The notes under the pieces are model-generated. The model worked only from the letters and a program-made list of their open reading frames with translations. It searched no databases and was not told the DNA's origin. The translations under genes were made by a program, and so were the position numbers. Below are positions 36,674 through 45,125 of a DNA stretch of 64,000 nt, piece by piece. The DNA is from Spirosoma oryzae (lineage in GTDB: Bacteria; Bacteroidota; Bacteroidia; Cytophagales; Spirosomataceae), in the NCBI RefSeq assembly GCF_003002825.1, contig NZ_PVTE01000011.1, positions 62,001-126,000 of the forward strand. The letters run 5' to 3'. How positions within the stretch are numbered: position 1 is the first letter of the stretch; every line of letters begins with the position of its first letter.

Positions 36674-38821
36674 TTGCCTTATTTTTTTATAGCAAATTTA
36701 TATCCATTTAATAATACGAGCGAAAAAGTATTTTACAATGAGCACGACGTTTACTCTTTGAGCATAAAAAATAAAGAATTAGTGGAATTTTTGGAAAACA
36801 GTGTTGAATTAAAAGATGGATATATAGATTTTAAAAAAGATTATCTTTCTAAGATTAGTAACGAAGATGAGTTGAAAAAGAATAAAGATAGTTTAATTTA
36901 TGTAACTGATGTTTTGAATTACTCAGCAATTAATACGATAAAATTTGAAGATTTTAGAAACTTTCCTAAGAAAGTTTTATTGTATAATACTACTAAGAGA
37001 GATTGTGAGTGCTTTACATGTTTGATAGGGCAATTAAAGCTTGATAAGCTAATTGATAAACTTCTAATTACAGACATAACTGATGCATCTGATTTGCAAG
37101 AGGATGCAAGGTTAGCGTATTCACATTATAAATGTGGAAATATATATCAATCCTACAATCTATTTGAGGAAATAGCTCAAAAAGCATGGCATACAGGCAA
37201 ATACGTAGTATATTTTATATGTAAGTTCAATCTTAAACGATTAGGTCATATCATTCATTGGAAAGAATATAAAAATTTAAGCAGTGATCTAATTCAAGAG
37301 ATTAGCTCCAAAGCAGAAAAAATTGATTTGGATGCTGTGTATAGACATACAAACGAAATTTCTAAAGAAGAAGCTCAATTGATGAAAATTATACGGGATG
37401 ATGAAATATTAGATAAAGCAAGTGGTTACGTTGCAGACGAGTATGAGAAAATAAAGCAGATACGAAAAAGCTTAGATAATGGTAGTAGTACTACTACGGC
37501 TAGTAGGTCGGAGCACGTAATCGACTTTCATCTAATCACTGTTGATATGTTTTACAACAGAAACTTTATAGTAAATGATGTATTTAGCGAATATATAGAT
37601 ATGTATAACACAGGAGTAAAAGCGCTTCTGTTAAACTATGCTAATTATAGAGATTATTCGCAAGAACAAATTTCGTTAGATTATGAATTTTGCTTCTATT
37701 TTATTTACTATGGAAAATATAGTGAATTGAAAAATACTATTGCTGAGTACAAAATAAAAGATTTGCATTTGGACGTAGAGAGTGAGGAAAAAGTCTATGA
37801 TATAATCGTAAATTATTATAAATCTTTTATCGGCAATTCTGGTACATTTGGCCGTCATGAAGTTAATCATAAGATTTATAATCAAATAAATAAGTCTTCA
37901 TTTGATTATAAATTTGTTGATATATTTGATAATATAAGCTTGTTGCTAGGAATAATTGATTTTGGAAAAGATAAGTTTAAGATAATAAGCGAAAATTTGT
38001 TAAATGCTTTGAAATATACTGATATATTCCATCCTAGCAATGTCATTAATTTAGAATATGTTTTCATTGGAAATACGGGATATATTGATAGTGAATTTGG
38101 GCAAAATTTGCTGGAAATATTGTGTGATAAACCTAAACTTTTCACGAAAGAAATTTTAGATTATGTTGTACATGCTTTCATCGATAAAGATGACAGTAAG
38201 AAAATTAATAATTTAGATTTAATTAATGCCGTAATAGAGACTTTAGAAAGTAGATCAAGAGAAGTTCACAGTAAAACTGTTAGTTATCTTGAGCGTATAT
38301 ACAAGATAGTAAGTAGTGAGCATAAGCAAGTTATAGTTGATAAAGCAATGGATAGATTAGGAAAAGAGTTTTCCAATCGGGAGTATTGGGATTATGTTAT
38401 GAACGGTATTATTAAGTACGATACTTTCTTTGATAAATACTTAGAAAATATTTTGTCTAATAGTTATCAAATACATTCGTATGAATTTGATTATTTATTT
38501 GTAGGAAAAAAACGTACAAAGCCTGATATGCATTTTGAATTTATAAATTTTATTAGATTGTTGTATAAATTTGATCTATTAGAAAAATATAATGATGTAA
38601 AGGATTCTTTTGTAGACCTTAGAGATTATATGATCTTTTATTTGAATCCTGAGAGGTTTGATTGTGAGAATTTTAAAGTTGAGTGGTTGTTCTGTACGTA
38701 CGAACCTAGTGTTCATAGAGCTTTGAGTAAAATAAGTTTTGTGAAATCAGCTTTCGACTCGTTCATTAAGGAAAAAAAAGGTGCAGAGTATCTTGAACTT
38801 TATACTGAGTATTATTTATAG
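36674..38821 (+). CDS. C-terminal sensor-like half of the DSR2-like protein, in frame after a TAG
   Basis: A frame of 715 codons, in the same phase as the SIR2 gene and separated from it only by the TAG and seven further sense codons. The coordinates use a TTG (36674) because there is no ATG near the junction; a weak AGGG lies just upstream. The protein is mostly helical with Tyr/Asn/Lys-rich character and no membrane segment. The C-terminal end, with NPERFDCENFKVEWL and a final YLELYTEYYL, resembles the end of DSR2, whose C-terminal region senses phage tail-tube protein. The total with the SIR2 half is 1030 residues plus the stop position, close to DSR2 at about 1005. Either the gene is broken, or the two parts are made separately or by read-through. 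Confidence 0.7.
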   Translation: MPYFFIANLYPFNNTSEKVFYNEHDVYSLSIKNKELVEFLENSVELKDGYIDFKKDYLSKISNEDELKKNKDSLIYVTDVLNYSAINTIKFEDFRNFPKKVLLYNTTKRDCECFTCLIGQLKLDKLIDKLLITDITDASDLQEDARLAYSHYKCGNIYQSYNLFEEIAQKAWHTGKYVVYFICKFNLKRLGHIIHWKEYKNLSSDLIQEISSKAEKIDLDAVYRHTNEISKEEAQLMKIIRDDEILDKASGYVADEYEKIKQIRKSLDNGSSTTTASRSEHVIDFHLITVDMFYNRNFIVNDVFSEYIDMYNTGVKALLLNYANYRDYSQEQISLDYEFCFYFIYYGKYSELKNTIAEYKIKDLHLDVESEEKVYDIIVNYYKSFIGNSGTFGRHEVNHKIYNQINKSSFDYKFVDIFDNISLLLGIIDFGKDKFKIISENLLNALKYTDIFHPSNVINLEYVFIGNTGYIDSEFGQNLLEILCDKPKLFTKEILDYVVHAFIDKDDSKKINNLDLINAVIETLESRSREVHSKTVSYLERIYKIVSSEHKQVIVDKAMDRLGKEFSNREYWDYVMNGIIKYDTFFDKYLENILSNSYQIHSYEFDYLFVGKKRTKPDMHFEFINFIRLLYKFDLLEKYNDVKDSFVDLRDYMIFYLNPERFDCENFKVEWLFCTYEPSVHRALSKISFVKSAFDSFIKEKKGAEYLELYTEYYL

Positions 38822-38832
38822 TTCATTTATGA

Positions 38833-38864
38833 GCAGACAAAAGTATAACTCTGCTTTTGTCTGC
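38833..38864 (+). terminator. Terminator of the DSR2-like gene
   Basis: An 11-bp stem gcagacaaaag (38833-38843) with cttttgtctgc (38854-38864), 12 bp after the stop. The stretch from here to 39349 (about 480 bp) holds only the doubtful ORF below. Confidence 0.7.
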
Positions 38865-39035
38865 CCATAAACGAAATACATGTTCCTTGCCTTTCTTCTC
38901 GCTGCCTTGGCACATCTATAGCAACAAAAGCTGCATCCATCCTTATACTCTCAAATTTACCGTTGCAGTGCAGACAAGTCTTGTTATAGTATACTTTGCG
39001 CCCTACCCGTTCGGCGCGGTTGTACTTGAAACTTC

Positions 39036-39332
39036 TTACTGGCTTTGTTTTCGTTTGATTTTCCGTTGGGAATTTTTTAGAGTAATGGTTAGACTCGATA
39101 ATCTTTTGATAAGCCTTGCGTGAGCCTTGTATAATCGCTGTATAACCGTTGTAATACCGCTGAAAAACCCCCGTATTGGCCGCATAAAGGCAGAAATCAT
39201 TTGGTTGAAGTCTTTGAATGTGGCGTATAGGTTTGACCGATCAGATGTATTCACTGCTGATGCGTTGAGGTGCTGTATTGCGTTGTAGCCATCTGCTTCG
39301 TTGCCGAGATAGCCGAGTACAAAGACTTTCAA
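39036..39332 (-). CDS. Hypothetical 98-residue protein (doubtful)
   Basis: The frame starts MKVFVLGYLGNEADGYNAIQ, 18 bp downstream of the barrel gene's stop and on the same strand, so co-transcription is possible. It has no signal peptide. The C-terminal third is strongly basic (KRLSSLTITLKNSQRKIKRK). I recognise no family. The region is intermediate in base composition between island and flank, so this could be a degraded gene remnant or chance. Confidence 0.3.
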   Translation of the reverse strand: MKVFVLGYLGNEADGYNAIQHLNASAVNTSDRSNLYATFKDFNQMISAFMRPIRGFFSGITTVIQRLYKAHARLIKRLSSLTITLKNSQRKIKRKQSQ

Positions 39333-39349
39333 ATTTACCCTTACATTAA

Positions 39350-39967
39350 TCAGGAGCCGAAGAATAGCTGGAAGCCGATACCTAATGAGAGTGTACTGGA
39401 ATTGGAGCTAAAATTACTTACTGACGCTGCTTGAGTATACCGACTCTCTTCTGTCTGAATATTATAATCCAAGCCCGCATTTAACGCTACGTTTCGGGTG
39501 ATGAAGTAAGCAACGCCGATAGTAGGCTTAAGTACCGATGTGTGACCCTTCGACTTCGCACTCTGTGTACCCGGTATGTTTTGGTTTGCATTCGTACGAC
39601 TGTAGCTATAAGCAACCCCGACATATGGTTTAAGCTTATTTTCGCCGAAATAGTAGCGTATAAAAGGAGCTAATCCATATCTGGTCGATACGAGCTTGGC
39701 ATCCGCAAATGTTGATGTTGTTGGATCTGTAGTTGTGTATTTTGCCCATGTCAGGCCAAGTGGAATGCCAGTACCAACTACCAATCCGTTAGCGACGAAA
39801 TACCCTGCCGAAGGTGTCAGACTGCCCTCAAAGCTGCGTTGATTGCTCTGATCTGAATAGGAAAAATTGCCGACCTGCGCGCCAACAAGCCAGCGTCCCT
39901 TTTCGGTCTGAGCCTGGGCCGTTGTTAATGCAGCCATACATGCGAGTGTGAATAGTGTCCTTTTCAT
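39350..39967 (-). CDS. Outer-membrane beta-barrel protein (porin-like)
   Basis: A 205-residue protein with signal peptide MKRTLFTLACMAALTTAQA (cleaved before QTEKG). The mature part shows alternating hydrophobic strands, such as RWLVGAQVGNFSYS, RYGLAPFIRYYFGENKLKPYVGVAYSYS, VLKPTIGVAYFITRNVALNAGLDYNI and STLSLGIGFQLFFGS, ending in a C-terminal aromatic strand. This matches the eight-stranded PF13505-type barrel family of Bacteroidota. The role is unknown. It is transcribed away from the DUF4369 gene. Confidence 0.8.
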   Translation of the reverse strand: MKRTLFTLACMAALTTAQAQTEKGRWLVGAQVGNFSYSDQSNQRSFEGSLTPSAGYFVANGLVVGTGIPLGLTWAKYTTTDPTTSTFADAKLVSTRYGLAPFIRYYFGENKLKPYVGVAYSYSRTNANQNIPGTQSAKSKGHTSVLKPTIGVAYFITRNVALNAGLDYNIQTEESRYTQAASVSNFSSNSSTLSLGIGFQLFFGS

Positions 39968-40248
39968 ATAATTGAGTTGATTTTTAATGATTAATAGAGT
40001 TCACCAGTGCAAAATGGACAATTACCTGCACTCTATTCAGTCATTAAGATTTTTTATGAATTTACCAATAATGGCAAACTGGGGCCGCGTGACTATAATA
40101 TCAAACTGGTGGTGGCAAGTTTAGTGGCGTTCCCATCGGCGAGAAGTGGTTGGTCCGTGTCGATAGAACTGGAAATACCGAGAAAGTTACACGTATGCAG
40201 ACGATTAGAATTTGGCCGGTTATCGGTTTCTAGTCTGATATGTGGAAT

Positions 40249-40944
40249 ATGATACGATATATAGTAGTAGCAATACTGATGAGTGTCTGTTGTCTGGCGA
40301 GCTACGCGCAGGACAAACAGGTGCTGCGTGGCGAGGTGATTGGTCGAAAATCGGGTAACGTATACTTGTATGCGTCCGGGTCGTTTCGTAACGGACATCA
40401 GTTGGTCGACTCTGTCAGGCTGACGAGTTCGTTCTTCTCCTTTACCAAACCGCTGGACGAGCCTGCTGCGTACTTCATTACAGTAGACGGAGCCGTCGGG
40501 CAGTTTTACTTCGTGTGGGATAAGGCGGTGGTCGTTACGCTCAAGCCGGATAATCTCAATGAGTCCGTAACCGAGGATTCGCCGGTGAATGAGCAGCTGA
40601 GAAGCTTCGCAGATACCGTAGAAACTGCGTATGCTCAACGCAAGAAGGCGAACCGGGAGGCATTTGCCGTTGCTGAGGAAGCGAAGGACGAAGCGAAACT
40701 GGAACAGCTGGGGCAGGCGTACTACTTGCTGTTCATGCAGGAATGGTACGCAATCGACAGGTACATCCGAACCAATACGGATACCTGGGCCAGTCTGTTT
40801 GTTCTGATAAAATACCACAAAAGCCTGGGTCGGAAAGCAACGCTCGAACTGTTGAGTAAGCTGTCCCCGGTTATTCAGTCGTCCCGGTTAGCTGGTCAGC
40901 TGAAAACCAACCTTGACGACGCCAGCTACATTATTACGCCGTAA
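40249..40944 (+). CDS. DUF4369-like secreted protein
   Basis: A 231-residue protein; I chose the ATG at 40249 because MIRYIVVAILMSVCCLASYAQ is a clean signal peptide. The domain at about residues 22-115 has VLRGEVIGRKSGNVYLYAS and a strand FYFVWDKAVVVTLKPDN, in the style of the N-terminal DUF4369 domain of Bacteroidota thiol-disulfide proteins, but no thioredoxin domain or CXXC follows. The C-terminal half is helical. It is probably periplasmic or surface-anchored. The function is unknown. Confidence 0.65.
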   Translation: MIRYIVVAILMSVCCLASYAQDKQVLRGEVIGRKSGNVYLYASGSFRNGHQLVDSVRLTSSFFSFTKPLDEPAAYFITVDGAVGQFYFVWDKAVVVTLKPDNLNESVTEDSPVNEQLRSFADTVETAYAQRKKANREAFAVAEEAKDEAKLEQLGQAYYLLFMQEWYAIDRYIRTNTDTWASLFVLIKYHKSLGRKATLELLSKLSPVIQSSRLAGQLKTNLDDASYIITP

Positions 40945-40953
40945 ATGACTGGA

Positions 40954-41352
40954 CTAATCGGTGCGGAGAAGGATAGAACGGAAAAGGCAGGTGTCGTCTT
41001 CTCGTTCCAGCAACTGAATAATGCTATAGCCGTACTCATGCTTGAACGGCCTGGATAGCTGACCTACGTGTAGCTGGCGAACAACATCCTGAAACTCCTT
41101 TACCAGATCGTTAATCAATATTGGCTTCGCGGTCCCCCCATCGCGATAGGATGTTGGGTCTTGTGAATACCGTAACGCCAGCGTTGCAAACGGCTTTCCG
41201 TATTGTAAGGAGTCGTAAAGAGACCAAATGGCTTTCTTGGCTGAAGCGTCGTTATGGATAAAATTGTTGTTCGTTTCGCTACTATACCATTGAGCGTTTG
41301 CCGTGGTTACGCACAGGCAGTACAGCGTAAACGTGAATAAACTGTATCGCAT
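40954..41352 (-). CDS. Small secreted parvulin-like peptidyl-prolyl isomerase
   Basis: A 132-residue protein; the start at 41352 gives signal peptide MRYSLFTFTLYCLCVTTANA and avoids an arginine-rich, low-complexity extension to 41598. The mature part has a rotamase core: KAIWSLYDSLQYGKPFATLALRYSQDPTSYRDGG at about residues 44-78, then LVKEFQDVVRQLHVGQLSRPFKHEYGYSIIQLLE, as in the PpiC/SurA domain. It would fold proteins in the periplasm. Its 3' end is 9 bp from the stop of the convergent DUF4369 gene. Confidence 0.75.
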   Translation of the reverse strand: MRYSLFTFTLYCLCVTTANAQWYSSETNNNFIHNDASAKKAIWSLYDSLQYGKPFATLALRYSQDPTSYRDGGTAKPILINDLVKEFQDVVRQLHVGQLSRPFKHEYGYSIIQLLEREDDTCLFRSILLRTD

Positions 41353-41452
41353 GATAGCCACAGGTGATGAGGTATAGACAGTATGGTACAGATAAGAATC
41401 AAAACAGTATACCCTTTCGCTTGCTCTATTCCGACGTCTGCTTATCGCGCGC

Positions 41453-41905
41453 TCAGGTCGTTTGCGTGGTAGACGGGGTTGGGCGGAAGCGGGTCGGGGG
41501 GACAAGGTTGATCGTGAACCAGTACAGGTGCATCTGATGCAGCAGCGTATCCCAGGTCTCCGTCGTCGTTGGCTTGATATGGCAGGCCGAGAAGCCAATT
41601 TCGTAGGCCCATTTCGTACGGGCTGCGTCCAACTGACTGGATAGCAGCAGCACCGGTGTGTGAATCAGCGACGGATGCCGGACAAATGATTCGATCGGGG
41701 GCGTTGATGAATCACCCGTGATTACTTTCTGATCGACCAGCAGCAGTCGGTACCGGTCGTTCTTTTCGACACAGTCAATCGCTTCGTCCAGCGACGCGGC
41801 TGTGTGCCAGATTGCGTTCCCAAAACTACGTCGGGCCGTCTGCACAACTGTCTGAGCAAGCCCATGGTTTGCTTCGACTAACAGGATGGTTGGCGAAAAC
41901 GGCAT
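41453..41905 (-). CDS. Degenerate single-domain response regulator
   Basis: A 150-residue receiver domain with no output domain. The strand TILLVEANHG has E11-A12 where an acidic pair is usual. D58 in RLLLVDQKV is in the phosphoacceptor position, VLLLSS near 85-90 supplies the Ser/Thr, and K111 lies in HIKP. The weakened acidic pocket may lower phosphorylation. The tail HLYWFTINLVPP is shared with the regulators at 42086 and 42981 (YW followed by hydrophobic residues). The gene is divergent from that at 42086. No histidine kinase is nearby. Confidence 0.75.
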   Translation of the reverse strand: MPFSPTILLVEANHGLAQTVVQTARRSFGNAIWHTAASLDEAIDCVEKNDRYRLLLVDQKVITGDSSTPPIESFVRHPSLIHTPVLLLSSQLDAARTKWAYEIGFSACHIKPTTTETWDTLLHQMHLYWFTINLVPPTRFRPTPSTTQTT

Positions 41906-42085
41906 TTATTAGCTGTGTAGTAGGGGCAATGTAGTGTATAGTTACAACCAATATTTGACAATAAAGATTACCGGGCAATAAATTATTTGTCGTTTCATAC
42001 ATATGTATAAAAGCTTGATAAACAATTTGATGGCAAGAACGGTAATACTATACGTTATATTTTTTTGCTATAGTACCTCATACGT

Positions 42086-42520
42086 ATGCCTCCTTCTACC
42101 GGCCAAGAGGCCATCATTTACATCGACAGCGACGAGGACGACCATCTCTTAATCGGCTCACTATTCAATACAATTGCCCCCGATCGGCCGGTTCGTTACT
42201 TCGACCGCGCCGAAACGGCATTGACTTATCTGACGCAAACCGATCAGCAACCATTCATCATCCTTTGCGAGATACTGCTGCCGGGTATGACAGGACTGGA
42301 ACTGCGGCAGGCGATACAGGACGACGACGTGCTACGAAAGCGGTGCATCCCCTTCGTTTTTATGTCTAATCCTGTCGTACCACCCGTTATTGAGCAAGCG
42401 TTCGAACTAACGGTACAGGGTATTTTCGAAAAGAAAGACAGTCGCAAGCAGCAGGAGCAGGAGCTGTCGCTCATCTTCCGATACTGGCAGGCCAGTTTTC
42501 ATCCCAACAAAATTCAGTAA
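42086..42520 (+). CDS. Single-domain response regulator with Glu at the phosphoacceptor position
   Basis: A 144-residue receiver-like protein. IIYIDSDEDDHLLIG (residues 10-24) gives the acidic cluster. The third strand reads FIILCEILLPGMTGLEL, with E62 where Asp normally accepts phosphate in xLxDxxxPGMxGxE. S94 in FVFMSN and K116 in IFEKK keep the switch Ser and Lys. The Glu may mimic the phosphorylated state and fix the protein in the active conformation (inference). The tail ends FRYWQASFHP. A 78-residue protein follows 26 bp downstream. Confidence 0.78.
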   Translation: MPPSTGQEAIIYIDSDEDDHLLIGSLFNTIAPDRPVRYFDRAETALTYLTQTDQQPFIILCEILLPGMTGLELRQAIQDDDVLRKRCIPFVFMSNPVVPPVIEQAFELTVQGIFEKKDSRKQQEQELSLIFRYWQASFHPNKIQ

Positions 42521-42546
42521 GTGCTGCCACCCCAGACAAGGTACCT

Positions 42547-42783
42547 ATGAATCGAATCCCCATTCCTATCCGGTGTATACAGGCTGCGTTCGAACGGCTT
42601 CCCCAACAGCCCGCGTCAACCTTGGTTTATGTCGATTTAGATCAGCTTTTTGCGCCGGTAGCGGTGAAAGCGCAGTGGAAACGAGACGGGTTCTGCCCTA
42701 AACTAACGTTCTGTTGGCACGATGAAACCCGTCAGTGGGTACTCGATACCAATGGGCTGGCTATTGTCGCCGACGGGCAATGA
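42547..42783 (+). CDS. Hypothetical 78-residue protein
   Basis: A short protein that starts MNRIPIPIRCIQAAFERL 26 bp after the Glu-type response regulator, so probably in the same transcript. TLVYVDLDQLFAPVAVKAQW in the middle and FCWHDETRQWVLDTN near the end suggest a small alpha/beta domain. No signal peptide, cysteine pair or known motif is visible. It could be a partner of the regulator. Confidence 0.5.
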   Translation: MNRIPIPIRCIQAAFERLPQQPASTLVYVDLDQLFAPVAVKAQWKRDGFCPKLTFCWHDETRQWVLDTNGLAIVADGQ

Positions 42784-42980
42784 GGTAGCGTTAGGTTGGA
42801 GTCGATATATGGATCAGCAGGCGGGTCGCTGACCGATCGACTACTGTTATCAGTTCCTCAGGCAACTAGTGCAGGTAACTGACCCAATCGCGCGCACTTC
42901 ACGCGCAATCAGGTGTGTTATTCAAGCGGGGACGATCGCCTTGGCTCAGCCGGTTACCGGCAAATGAGCTGATTTGCTAA

Positions 42981-43412
42981 CTAGGGCTGGCCGGTGCGGG
43001 GTAGTACGGCTGTCCGAAACCAGTAATCACGTAGCATCTGTACGTAATGAACCCAGTCGGCCAGCGAATCCGGCTTGCGGGTATAGGCTACGGCTCCATT
43101 CTCGTAAGCACGGGTAATGTCCGGCTCCGATGCAGACACCGTGAACATGATTACGGGGATACCGATGGCATAGCGATGCTGCTGAATCTGGGCAAGCAGG
43201 TCAAAACCATCAATCGGTGCGTGCAGATCAATATCCAGCAAAATCAGTTGTGGCCTTGGCAGACTGCTATCATCAAGGTATGTCAGCGCTGCTTCGGGTG
43301 AACTGGCGCTAATAAATTCGGCTTCGCTAAAATGCTGACGGCCGATGCGTTGTATCATGTCGATTACTGGCGGTTCGTCGTCAACCAGTAAGATTAGAAT
43401 CTGGGTATCCAT
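42981..43412 (-). CDS. Single-domain response regulator
   Basis: A 143-residue receiver domain of Bacteroidota type with a full active site: D11-D12 in LLVDDEPPV, phosphoacceptor D60 in ILLDIDLHAPIDGFDLL, T91 in VIMFTVS, and K113 in YTRKPDS. It lacks an output domain. The C-terminal MLRDYWFRTAVLP tail links it to the two other regulators nearby. The three likely arose by duplication. It presumably acts by protein contact. No kinase is in the window. Confidence 0.85.
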   Translation of the reverse strand: MDTQILILLVDDEPPVIDMIQRIGRQHFSEAEFISASSPEAALTYLDDSSLPRPQLILLDIDLHAPIDGFDLLAQIQQHRYAIGIPVIMFTVSASEPDITRAYENGAVAYTRKPDSLADWVHYVQMLRDYWFRTAVLPRTGQP

Positions 43413-43638
43413 ATGCGTGAGTCGGGTAGATCAAGTATCGATACAGGTGGTGGTCAAAATCAATATGTCTGATACAACCACTGGTCTTGCCCGCGTGTTT
43501 TATTTCTCCCGTAAATGGCGCAATTAGTTGCATTGATACGGGGAGCGCTACCTGCATGCTGAATAAACTTCTGGGCTTACTAAGCCACCCGACTTGCTGT
43601 CCAGAGAGGAGGGTACGACGCCCCCGGCTGCGTAAACG

Positions 43639-43681
43639 AAACCGCGCCCGCCAGGCTGAATAGCTCGACGGGCGCGGCTTT
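43639..43681 (-). terminator. Terminator of the OsmC gene
   Basis: The stem ccgcgcccg (43642-43650) pairs with cgggcgcgg (43669-43677), extended by flanking A-T pairs, with a T run on the minus strand. It follows the OsmC stop at 43695 by 14 bp. Confidence 0.75.
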
Positions 43682-43694
43682 AGTGCGGTAGCTG

Positions 43695-44111
43695 CTAGGC
43701 CAGCGTTGCCTCAACACTAATGTCAGCTTTCAGCAACTTGGAAATGGGGCAGTTGTGCTCGGCATGGTCGACCAGCTCGTCGAACTTGGCTTTGTCCAGA
43801 CCCGGAACCGCAGCGTTCAGTGTCAGTGCCGAATTGGTGATTGTCCCGTCCTGAAGCGTAATCGTGCACTGAACGTCCAGCGAGTCAGCCGTGAACCCAG
43901 CTTGCTGGATATTGAATGCCAGTTGCATGGCGAAACAGCCGGCATGAGCTGCTGCGATCAACTCTTCCGGGTTGGTACCCACGCCGTCTTCAAAACGGGT
44001 ATTGAACGAGTACTGTGTTTTGTCGAGGACCGTGCTGTCAGTTGTCAGCGAACCCTTGCCGTCTTTGCCCGACCCTGCCCAATGGGCCGTTGCTTTGCGT
44101 GAAATTTTCAT
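43695..44111 (-). CDS. OsmC family peroxiredoxin
   Basis: A 138-residue OsmC protein with the two catalytic cysteines C59 (in AAHAGCFAMQLAF) and C121 (in HAEHNCPISKLL) and the EELIAAAHAGC motif. It reduces organic hydroperoxides in the cytoplasm, usually with lipoyl or thiol donors. The gene is monocistronic, ending in a hairpin terminator. Its length is normal for the family. Confidence 0.93.
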   Translation of the reverse strand: MKISRKATAHWAGSGKDGKGSLTTDSTVLDKTQYSFNTRFEDGVGTNPEELIAAAHAGCFAMQLAFNIQQAGFTADSLDVQCTITLQDGTITNSALTLNAAVPGLDKAKFDELVDHAEHNCPISKLLKADISVEATLA

Positions 44112-44234
44112 ACCTATAAAAACGTGAAATTGTCTTTTGTAGGCTAAAACCGGCGGGTTGATGATTTGTTTCTCGGGTCGCTGGCGTACGTATACGGGTC
44201 ACCAGGCTACCTGATGGCACGTGATACCGCTCTA

Positions 44235-44540
44235 TTAGTAGTTGCAGGAATTGAGCCACTGCGTGTGGCTGGGTGAGTGGGAAAGTAGAGCCTGAGTGCA
44301 TTCCGTCTTGACCAGTTCGATGCCAGCGGGTAGGGGGGGCGTTGTCCCGTCCGAATGGGAATAAACCAGCCCAATGCGGCAACCGAGCGCTTCGGCTTGC
44401 TCCAGCATGTCGAACAAGGGGGTGATGCCAACCAAGTAAAACGCACTGATCAATAGCTGACCGTAACGCCAGTCAGCCGTTCCCCAGGCTGCTACTTCAC
44501 TTCTGGATACGTAATGTTTGTAAAGTTGAAAGCCATTCAT
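44235..44540 (-). CDS. Hypothetical 101-residue protein
   Basis: The frame starts MNGFQLYKHYVSRSEVAAWG and contains a hydrophobic stretch, LLISAFYLVGITPLF, at about residues 29-43, then a cytoplasmic-looking tail with IGLVYSHSDG. Composition and codon use look like the neighbours, and no overlapping gene exists on the other strand. I recognise no family. A real small protein is likely but not certain. Confidence 0.4.
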   Translation of the reverse strand: MNGFQLYKHYVSRSEVAAWGTADWRYGQLLISAFYLVGITPLFDMLEQAEALGCRIGLVYSHSDGTTPPLPAGIELVKTECTQALLSHSPSHTQWLNSCNY

Positions 44541-44875
44541 AGTTGTTTAAAGCGTCGTAGGTATAAATACAAGTCGATCTACAGATACTGTAAGCCAGTA
44601 AATGGATTTATGTTTACGAATATACGCGATAAGGGCAGTAAAATATTACTCACTAGTTAATTATAATAAAATTAGGTTACATGAGTGGAGCGAGGAAAGT
44701 GGATGCACAGTGAAGGCCATACTGAATGCTCCCGCACTAGCCAACGGCTGTATCAGCGTACATTGTACCACATAAAGAAGAATGATCGACGATTGGTAAT
44801 AAGGGTATGCCTTTATTAAAGCGTTTTTTAAAACAAGGTTATATATTGTTTCTATATAAAAATTTTTATAAAATT

Positions 44876-44989
44876 ATGCATAGTTACGTAACAACCTGGC
44901 GATTCATGCCACTACATGGGCAAGCCTGCATGCTGGCTATGGCCTACTGCTCGCACTCCGTCAATAGCTGGTTAATTGTACTCAACTAG
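44876..44989 (+). CDS. Microprotein a (37 residues), member of a tandem family
   Basis: An ATG frame that begins MHSYVTTWRFMPLH and ends SWLIVLN. Without gaps it matches the 37-residue frame at 45319: W8, F10, C18, M19, A23, Y24, S31, W32, I34 and N37 coincide, and both are exactly 37 residues. An AT-rich leader precedes the ATG. Coding status is inferred from the shared pattern and length; function unknown. Confidence 0.5.
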   Translation: MHSYVTTWRFMPLHGQACMLAMAYCSHSVNSWLIVLN

Positions 44990-45125
44990 GCAATGAACCA
45001 ACGCCGGTTAGGTGCCGTCTGGCGCGGTACATTCCGGCGACCCATGTACACGCGAAATGTCATTTAATGTGTAAACCTATTTAGTAAACGGTCGTTTTAC
45101 GTAATTGCGACTTAACTGAACGGCG

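Larger units (their letters stand above)
35600..38870. other. AT-rich accessory island beside tRNA-Ser carrying an interrupted defence gene
   Basis: From just past the tRNA terminator to about 38.87 kb the base composition falls to roughly 30% GC against about 55% in the flanks, and codon use shifts to A/T-ending codons. The only coding content is the SIR2-family reading frame, split by a TAG. I found no integrase, transposase, terminal repeat, or copy of the tRNA 3' end at the far border. Acquisition by transfer is inferred from composition and the tRNA position. Confidence 0.7.

Noticed and set aside
38857..39123. Plus-strand frame of 88 codons after the island
   Set aside because: No domain, odd composition and overlap with the DSR2-like gene's terminator; probably chance.
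38865..39350. Search for a duplicated tRNA 3' end as attachment site
   Set aside because: I found no copy of the tRNA-Ser 3' end there, so no attachment site is claimed.
43557..43664. Basic 35-codon plus-strand frame (MLNKLLGLLSHPTCC...)
   Set aside because: It overlaps the OsmC terminator and lacks the pattern of the microprotein family.
44993..45067. 24-codon plus-strand frame between microproteins a and b
   Set aside because: Its length and residues do not fit the family; it could be chance.
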